The notes beneath the pieces are model-generated. The model saw only the letters and a list, made by a program, of their open reading frames with translations, was not told the origin of the DNA and did no database searches. Positions 59,778-64,000 of a DNA stretch of 64,000 nt are shown here, in pieces. How positions within the stretch are numbered: the stretch's first letter is position 1; each line of letters starts with the position of its first letter. The position numbers were made by a program, and so were the translations under genes. This DNA is from Myxococcales bacterium (GTDB lineage Bacteria; Myxococcota; Polyangia; Nannocystales; Nannocystaceae), in assembly GCA_016793465.1 (NCBI GenBank), contig JAEUJW010000010.1, forward strand, positions 62,001 through 126,000, written 5' to 3'.

Positions 59778-62700
59778 GTGCCCGCCCGCGACCCCGACGC
59801 CCCGTTCGCCGGCACCGACCGCTACGAGGTCGTGCGCCGGCTCGGCGCCGGCGGCCACGGCGTGGTCTACGAGGCCGTCGACCGCGACAGCGGCGAGCGC
59901 GTGGCCCTGAAGACCCTGCAGAGCGACCACCCCGAGGCCCTCTACCGCCTGAAGCGCGAGTTCCGGGCCCTCGCCGACGTCCGCCACCACAACCTCGTGC
60001 GCCTGCACGACCTCGTCGCCGACCCGCAGTGGTTCATCACCATGGAGCTGGTCGACGGCCGCGACTTCCTGCACGCCCTCGCCGGCGCGCCCGCCAGCCA
60101 GACCGCGACCCAGGCCGCGCCCCGCGCGCACGCGATCGACAGCCTCGGTCGCACCCTCGCGGTCGGCCCGGGCTCCCTCGCCGCGCTCGCCGACCACGCG
60201 GTCGTGCCGGTCGCCCGCCACCCGCGGGCCGACGTCGCGCGCCTGCGCCCGGCCCTGCGCCAGCTCGTCGACGGCGTGGTCGCGCTGCACCGCCGCGGCA
60301 TGCTGCACCGCGACCTGAAGCCCTCGAACGTGCTCGTCACCCCCGCGGGCCGCGTCGTCATCCTCGACTTCGGCCTCGTGCGCGAGCAGAGCCTGGCCGA
60401 GCGCCCCGACGTCGCCGGCACCATCGAGTACATGGCCCCCGAGCAGGCCGCCGGCCGCGAGGTGACCGCCGCGTGCGACTGGTACAGCGTCGGCGTCATG
60501 CTGTTCGAGGCGCTGACCGGGCGCCTGCCGTACCACGGCTCGGTGCTCGAGGTGATCGGCCAGAAGCTCGCCGTCGACGCCCCCGAGCTGCGCGGCCTGG
60601 CCCCCGACGCGCCGTCCGACCTCGCCGCCCTGTGCATGGCCCTGCTCGCGCGCGACCCCGACGAGCGCCCCGGCGACGACGAGGTGCTCGCGCTCGTCGC
60701 CCCCGCCCGCGACGCCGACCCGCGCACCCTGCCGGGCCTGTTCGCCCCGCTCGCCGGCCCGCGCCCCGCGACCCCGGCGCCGCCCGGCGAGGGCGCCACG
60801 CTCGTCGACGCCGGGCGCCTGTTCGTCGGCCGCGAGCCCGAGCTCGCCGCGCTCGCCGAGGCCGCCGCCCGCGCCCGCGAGGGCGCCGCCTCGGTCGCGC
60901 TGATCTCCGGCCGCGCCGGCCTCGGCAAGACCTCGCTGCTGGCCCGCTTCCTCGCCGGCGCGCCCGGCCTCGTGCTCGCCGGGCGCTGCCACGAGCGCGA
61001 GCGCGTGCCCTACAAGGCCGTCGACGAGGCCGTCGACGACCTCGCCCGCGCCCTGCGCGAGCGCGACGACCCCGCGGTCGCCGGCCTGTGCCCGCCGCAC
61101 GTGCACACCCTGGCCCGCCTGTTCCCGGTGCTGCGCCGCGTGCCCGCCATCGACCGCGCCCCCCACGACGCCCCCGACCTGGCCCCCCACGAGCTGCGCC
61201 AGGCCGCCTTCGACGCCCTGCGCGAGCTGCTGGCCCGCCTCGCCCGCGACGCCCCGGTGGTGCTCGCGCTCGACGACTTCCACTGGGCCGACGGCGACAG
61301 CGTGACGCTCCTGCGCGACCTGCTGCGCCCGCCCGACCCGCCGCCGATCCTGCTCGTCGTGGCCTACCGCGGCGACGTGCACGCGCCGGTGGTCCAGGCC
61401 CTGCGCGCCGCCGTCGACCACCCCGAGCTCGCGCGCCGCGAGCTCGAGCTGCTGCCGCTCGAGCCCGCGGCCGCCCGCCGGCTCGCGCGCGGCCTGCTCG
61501 GCGCCGGCGGCGAGCACGAGGCCGACGCGGTCGCCCGCCAGTCCGAGGGCAACCCGCTGCTGCTCGCCGAGCTGTGTCACTTCGTCCGCGGCGCCGGGGC
61601 GCTGGCCGAGGCCCCGAGCTTCGAAGCGGTGCTGCGCGCCCGCCTGGCCGGCCTGGCCGCCCCGGCGCGGGCCCTGCTCGCGGTCGTCGCCCTCGCCACC
61701 CAGCCGATCGACCCCGAGCTCGCGGTCGCCGTCGCCGCCGGACGCGAGCCGATCGCCGACCCCTCGCCGCACCTCGCCGCGCTGCGCCGCGAGCACCTCG
61801 TGCGCAGCCACAGCGCCGACGGCGCGACCACGCTCGAGGTGTTCCACGACCGCGTCCGCGACGTCGTGCTCGCCGGCCTCGACCCGCTCGAGCAGCGCGC
61901 GATCCACCGCGCCCTCGCGGCCCGCCTCGAGCAGGCCGCCGAGCCCGACAGCGACGCCCTCACCTTCCACCTCGAGGCCGCCGGCGAGCCCGCCCGCGCC
62001 GCCGCCCACGCCCTGCGCGCGGCCGCCGGCGCCGGCGAGGCCCTCGCCTTCGACCGCGCCGCCGCGCTCTACCGCCGCGCCCTGCTGCACGCCGCCGACG
62101 CCGAGCGCCCGGCGATCCTCGAGCGCCTCGGCGAGGTGCTGGCCAGCGACGGCCGCGGCGGCGAGGCGGCCGACGCGTTCGAACAGGCCGCCGACGCCGG
62201 TGAGCCCGGGCGCGCGCTCGAGCGCCTGCGCCGGGCCGGGTTCGAACGCCTGCGCAGCGGCCAGATCGACGCCGGCCTGGCCGTGCTGCGCAAGGTCCTG
62301 GCCGGCGAGGGCATGCGCCTCAGCCCCACCCGCGCCGGCGCGCTCGTGCAGCTCGCGCGCCACCGCGTGGCCCTGACCCTGCGCGGCCTCAAGGTCCGCG
62401 AGCGCGACGAGCAGGACATCGCGCCGCAGGTGCTCCGCCGCATCGACGTGGCCTGGTCGGTCGGCGCCTCGGGCCTCGGCATGGTCGACGACATCGCCGC
62501 CGGCCAGTACCAGAGCCTGTCGCTGCGCCTGGCCCTCGAGGCAGGCGAGCCGCGCCGGATCTGCCGCGCCCTCGCCGGCGAGGTCGCCTTCTCGGCGGTC
62601 GGCGGCACCCGCAGCGCGCGCCGCACCGCCCACCTGCTGCACACCGCGCGCACGCTCGCCGAGCGCCTCGGCGACCCGCTCGCCCGCGGCACCGTGGCCA

Positions 62701-63563
62701 TGACCGCCGGCATCGCCTGCTACCTCGAGGGCCGCTTCCGCGACGCCGCCGACACCAGCGCCGCCGCCGAGCTGCTGCTGCGCGGCTGCCCCGACGCCGC
62801 CTGGGACCTGCAGAACGCCCGCCTGTTCGGCCTCCACGCCCGCGTCTACCTCGGCGAGTGGGACCGCGTCGGCCACGAGCTCGCGCCCCTGCTGCGCGAC
62901 GCCGAGGCCCGCGGCAGCCTGTACATGCTCGCCAGCCTGCGCGCCGGCCCGACCCACCTGCACTGGCTGGCGCGCGGCGAGCTCGACGCAGCCGCCGCCG
63001 GCATCGACGAGGTGGCCCGCCGCTGGTCGACCCGCGGCATGCAGGTCCAGCACTACTGGCAGATCCACGCCCGCTGCAACCTCGACATCTGGCGCGGCGA
63101 TCCGCGGGCCGCGCTGGCCCGCCTCGAGTGCCGCTGGCCCGACCTCGCGACCCTGCGCAGCATCCAGTTCGTGCGCATCGACACCCACCACCTGCGCGCC
63201 CGCTGCCGCCTCGCCGCCGGCGACGTCAAATACTTGGAGCCCGTGCTCGCCGACGCCCGCGCCATCGAGGCCGAGCGCGCCCCCTGGGGCGTGCCCCTGG
63301 CCCAGCTGCTGCGCGCCGCCGTGGCCCTCCGCCGCGACGACCGCCGCGCCGCGGTGGCCCGCCTGGCCGAGGCCGCCGCCGCCGCCGACCCCGCCAACAT
63401 GTCCCTCCATGCCGCCCTCGCCCGCTTGCGTCGGGCCGACCTGTCCCAAGGGACAGCTGCATTGATGCTGCGCGAGGGGGCCACGACCTGGCTCGAGAGC
63501 CAGGGTGTAAGAGACATACCAAGACTGCTGGCCACCCTGACTCCTGGACTCGATCCCCGCTGA
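59778..63563 (+). CDS. Ser/Thr protein kinase with AAA ATPase and TPR domains
   Basis: 1261 aa, GTG start. Kinase domain (15-300): LGAGGHGVVYEAV, VALKTL (Lys), HRDLKPSN at about 177, DFGLVRE, GTIEYMAPEQ. An unusual insertion rich in Ala/Arg (about 100-150) lies before HRD. AAA_16-type ATPase: FVGREPELAALAEAA at about 349, Walker A SGRAGLGKTSLLARF, Walker B VVLALDDFHWAD. The C-terminal 580 residues are TPR-like helices. This is a typical myxobacterial kinase-STAND receptor, integrating nucleotide-dependent oligomerisation with phosphorylation. TATCAT (59764-59769) is eight bases before the start. A dispersed-repeat copy lies in frame at 63440-63456. A strong terminator follows. Confidence 0.9.
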   Translation: MPARDPDAPFAGTDRYEVVRRLGAGGHGVVYEAVDRDSGERVALKTLQSDHPEALYRLKREFRALADVRHHNLVRLHDLVADPQWFITMELVDGRDFLHALAGAPASQTATQAAPRAHAIDSLGRTLAVGPGSLAALADHAVVPVARHPRADVARLRPALRQLVDGVVALHRRGMLHRDLKPSNVLVTPAGRVVILDFGLVREQSLAERPDVAGTIEYMAPEQAAGREVTAACDWYSVGVMLFEALTGRLPYHGSVLEVIGQKLAVDAPELRGLAPDAPSDLAALCMALLARDPDERPGDDEVLALVAPARDADPRTLPGLFAPLAGPRPATPAPPGEGATLVDAGRLFVGREPELAALAEAAARAREGAASVALISGRAGLGKTSLLARFLAGAPGLVLAGRCHERERVPYKAVDEAVDDLARALRERDDPAVAGLCPPHVHTLARLFPVLRRVPAIDRAPHDAPDLAPHELRQAAFDALRELLARLARDAPVVLALDDFHWADGDSVTLLRDLLRPPDPPPILLVVAYRGDVHAPVVQALRAAVDHPELARRELELLPLEPAAARRLARGLLGAGGEHEADAVARQSEGNPLLLAELCHFVRGAGALAEAPSFEAVLRARLAGLAAPARALLAVVALATQPIDPELAVAVAAGREPIADPSPHLAALRREHLVRSHSADGATTLEVFHDRVRDVVLAGLDPLEQRAIHRALAARLEQAAEPDSDALTFHLEAAGEPARAAAHALRAAAGAGEALAFDRAAALYRRALLHAADAERPAILERLGEVLASDGRGGEAADAFEQAADAGEPGRALERLRRAGFERLRSGQIDAGLAVLRKVLAGEGMRLSPTRAGALVQLARHRVALTLRGLKVRERDEQDIAPQVLRRIDVAWSVGASGLGMVDDIAAGQYQSLSLRLALEAGEPRRICRALAGEVAFSAVGGTRSARRTAHLLHTARTLAERLGDPLARGTVAMTAGIACYLEGRFRDAADTSAAAELLLRGCPDAAWDLQNARLFGLHARVYLGEWDRVGHELAPLLRDAEARGSLYMLASLRAGPTHLHWLARGELDAAAAGIDEVARRWSTRGMQVQHYWQIHARCNLDIWRGDPRAALARLECRWPDLATLRSIQFVRIDTHHLRARCRLAAGDVKYLEPVLADARAIEAERAPWGVPLAQLLRAAVALRRDDRRAAVARLAEAAAAADPANMSLHAALARLRRADLSQGTAALMLREGATTWLESQGVRDIPRLLATLTPGLDPR
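63440..63456. repeat. dispersed palindromic element, in-frame copy in the kinase gene
   Basis: CTGTCCCAAGGGACAG (63441-63456), preceded by C at 63440; 7-base arms around AA. It is translated within DLSQGTAAL. It keeps the left half CCTGTCC and the start of the right half GGGACA of the family, as compared with 5277 and 35361. Confidence 0.5.
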
Positions 63564-63578
63564 TCCGCGACGAGGGAC

Positions 63579-63615
63579 GCGGGGCCCGGGTGGCATCGTC
63601 TCGGGCCCCGCTTTT
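63579..63615 (+). terminator. intrinsic terminator of the kinase gene
   Basis: GCGGGGCCCG (63579-63588) pairs with CGGGCCCCGC (63602-63611), a perfect 10-bp stem, followed immediately by TTTT (63612-63615). It lies 15 bases after the stop at 63563. Confidence 0.88.
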
Positions 63616-63655
63616 CTCCGAGGGCAATAGCTTCCGTGAACGAACAATCGCTCCC

Positions 63656-63673
63656 CTCAAATTAAAATTTGAG
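63656..63673. promoter_or_regulatory. AT-rich palindrome, possible operator
   Basis: CTCAAATTAAAATTTGAG: 8-base perfect arms around AA. An AT-rich palindrome this long is rare in DNA of this composition. It lies 95 bases before the start of the next gene and after the kinase terminator, so it may be a regulator binding site for that gene. Confidence 0.45.
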
Positions 63674-63767
63674 CCATTGATGTGATGCTCATGCTGCACG
63701 ACTCGACTCGCGCGAGTGATGCCACCGCGGCCGGGAACAGGCGGCTCTCCTCGTGCGTTGCCGGGGC

Positions 63768-64000
63768 GTGACGCGCCTCGCCTTCGCGCTCGTGCTCGCC
63801 GCTTGTGGGTCTCCGCCGCCCGTCGCGGCCCGCGAGAGCGCGGCCGCCGGAGTCCGCGTGTGGCAGCGACCCATCGCTGTCGACGGCGGGCCCGGCCGCC
63901 TGATCGTCGCCGAGTTCGCCCCGGGCGCCGACATCGAGGTGCTGCCCTCGTCGGTCCCTGTGCAGCTCGAGCGCATCGCCGGGCCGCTCGCCGATCGCGC
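63768..64000 (+). CDS. lipoprotein, N-terminal part (runs off window)
   Basis: 77 codons are visible from a GTG at 63768. Signal and lipobox: RLAFALVLAAC (Cys13). After a short linker the sequence GVRVWQRPIAVDGGPGRLIV and EFAPGADIEVLPSSVPVQLE suggests the start of a beta-rich domain, perhaps of the phosphodiester glycosidase type, but too little is present to be sure. The start is the only one that gives a lipobox near the N-terminus. Confidence 0.6.
   Translation, partial: MTRLAFALVLAACGSPPPVAARESAAAGVRVWQRPIAVDGGPGRLIVAEFAPGADIEVLPSSVPVQLERIAGPLADR

Overview
This is a very GC-rich stretch of a myxobacterial (Myxococcota) chromosome, most likely from the Nannocystis/Plesiocystis side of the phylum. 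Four things in the sequence point there: lipoproteins with long Ser/Thr/Gly/Asp linkers followed by arrays of the myxobacterial cysteine-rich repeat (CGDG..ECDDGN..C...C), a Cys-TM-Arg tail resembling MYXO-CTERM, a Ser/Thr kinase fused to an AAA/TPR module, and many surface or periplasmic proteins of unknown role. GTG starts and 4-base start/stop overlaps are common. No rRNA, tRNA, CRISPR array, phage or insertion sequence was recognised.

Layout. 1-876: a lipoprotein (cut by the window edge) and an OmpA-like lipoprotein. 1017-7543: a compact peptide- or protein-modification island. On the minus strand four overlapping genes encode a Tat-signal-like protein, a radical-SAM homologue lacking its iron-sulfur/SAM half, a HExxH protein and a complete radical SAM enzyme. 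Divergent to it, with overlapping start codons, are a radical SAM/Cys-cluster/methyltransferase fusion and an FAD oxidoreductase. 7540-10603: a sigma70-like promoter, a cobalamin riboswitch and three translationally coupled lipoproteins, one of them a beta-propeller, which looks like a surface B12-capture operon. 10740-29786: mostly surface, envelope and oxidative-metabolism genes: a lamin-tail cysteine-repeat lipoprotein, histidine phosphatase plus GIY-YIG protein, ferredoxin-NADP reductase, terpene synthase, YdcF-like protein, Rieske-glutamate synthase fusion, an HTTM-like membrane pair behind a possible Fur-type promoter, a GST, an L,D-transpeptidase, an outer-membrane barrel, a DprA-like protein and a VWA lipoprotein.

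30007-39047 holds housekeeping genes: der-era, a PilZ protein, tmk, pgk-tpiA, secG-dapF. 39105-46684: a membrane protein, a second GST, a PAS-STAS protein, a DUF1592/DUF1552 pair, a P450 and a small unknown. 46955-56929: two more cysteine-repeat lipoproteins with different C-terminal modules, a pair with a MYXO-CTERM-like tail, a TSP3-type lipoprotein, a short UvrA paralogue and a TPR-sirtuin with an altered NAD loop. 57221-64000: a lipoprotein apyrase, a membrane protein, the kinase-AAA-TPR protein with a clear terminator, and the start of a lipoprotein running off the window.

Three signals cut across genes. (i) A dispersed short palindromic element (CCTGTCC, three bases, GGGACATGTCC) occurs both between genes and in frame inside genes. 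(ii) A TANNNT box lies 4-9 bases before many start codons that lack a Shine-Dalgarno, suggesting leaderless mRNAs. (iii) There is a 49-bp tandem repeat array at 33042-33204. All functions are read from motifs by eye; no database search was run.
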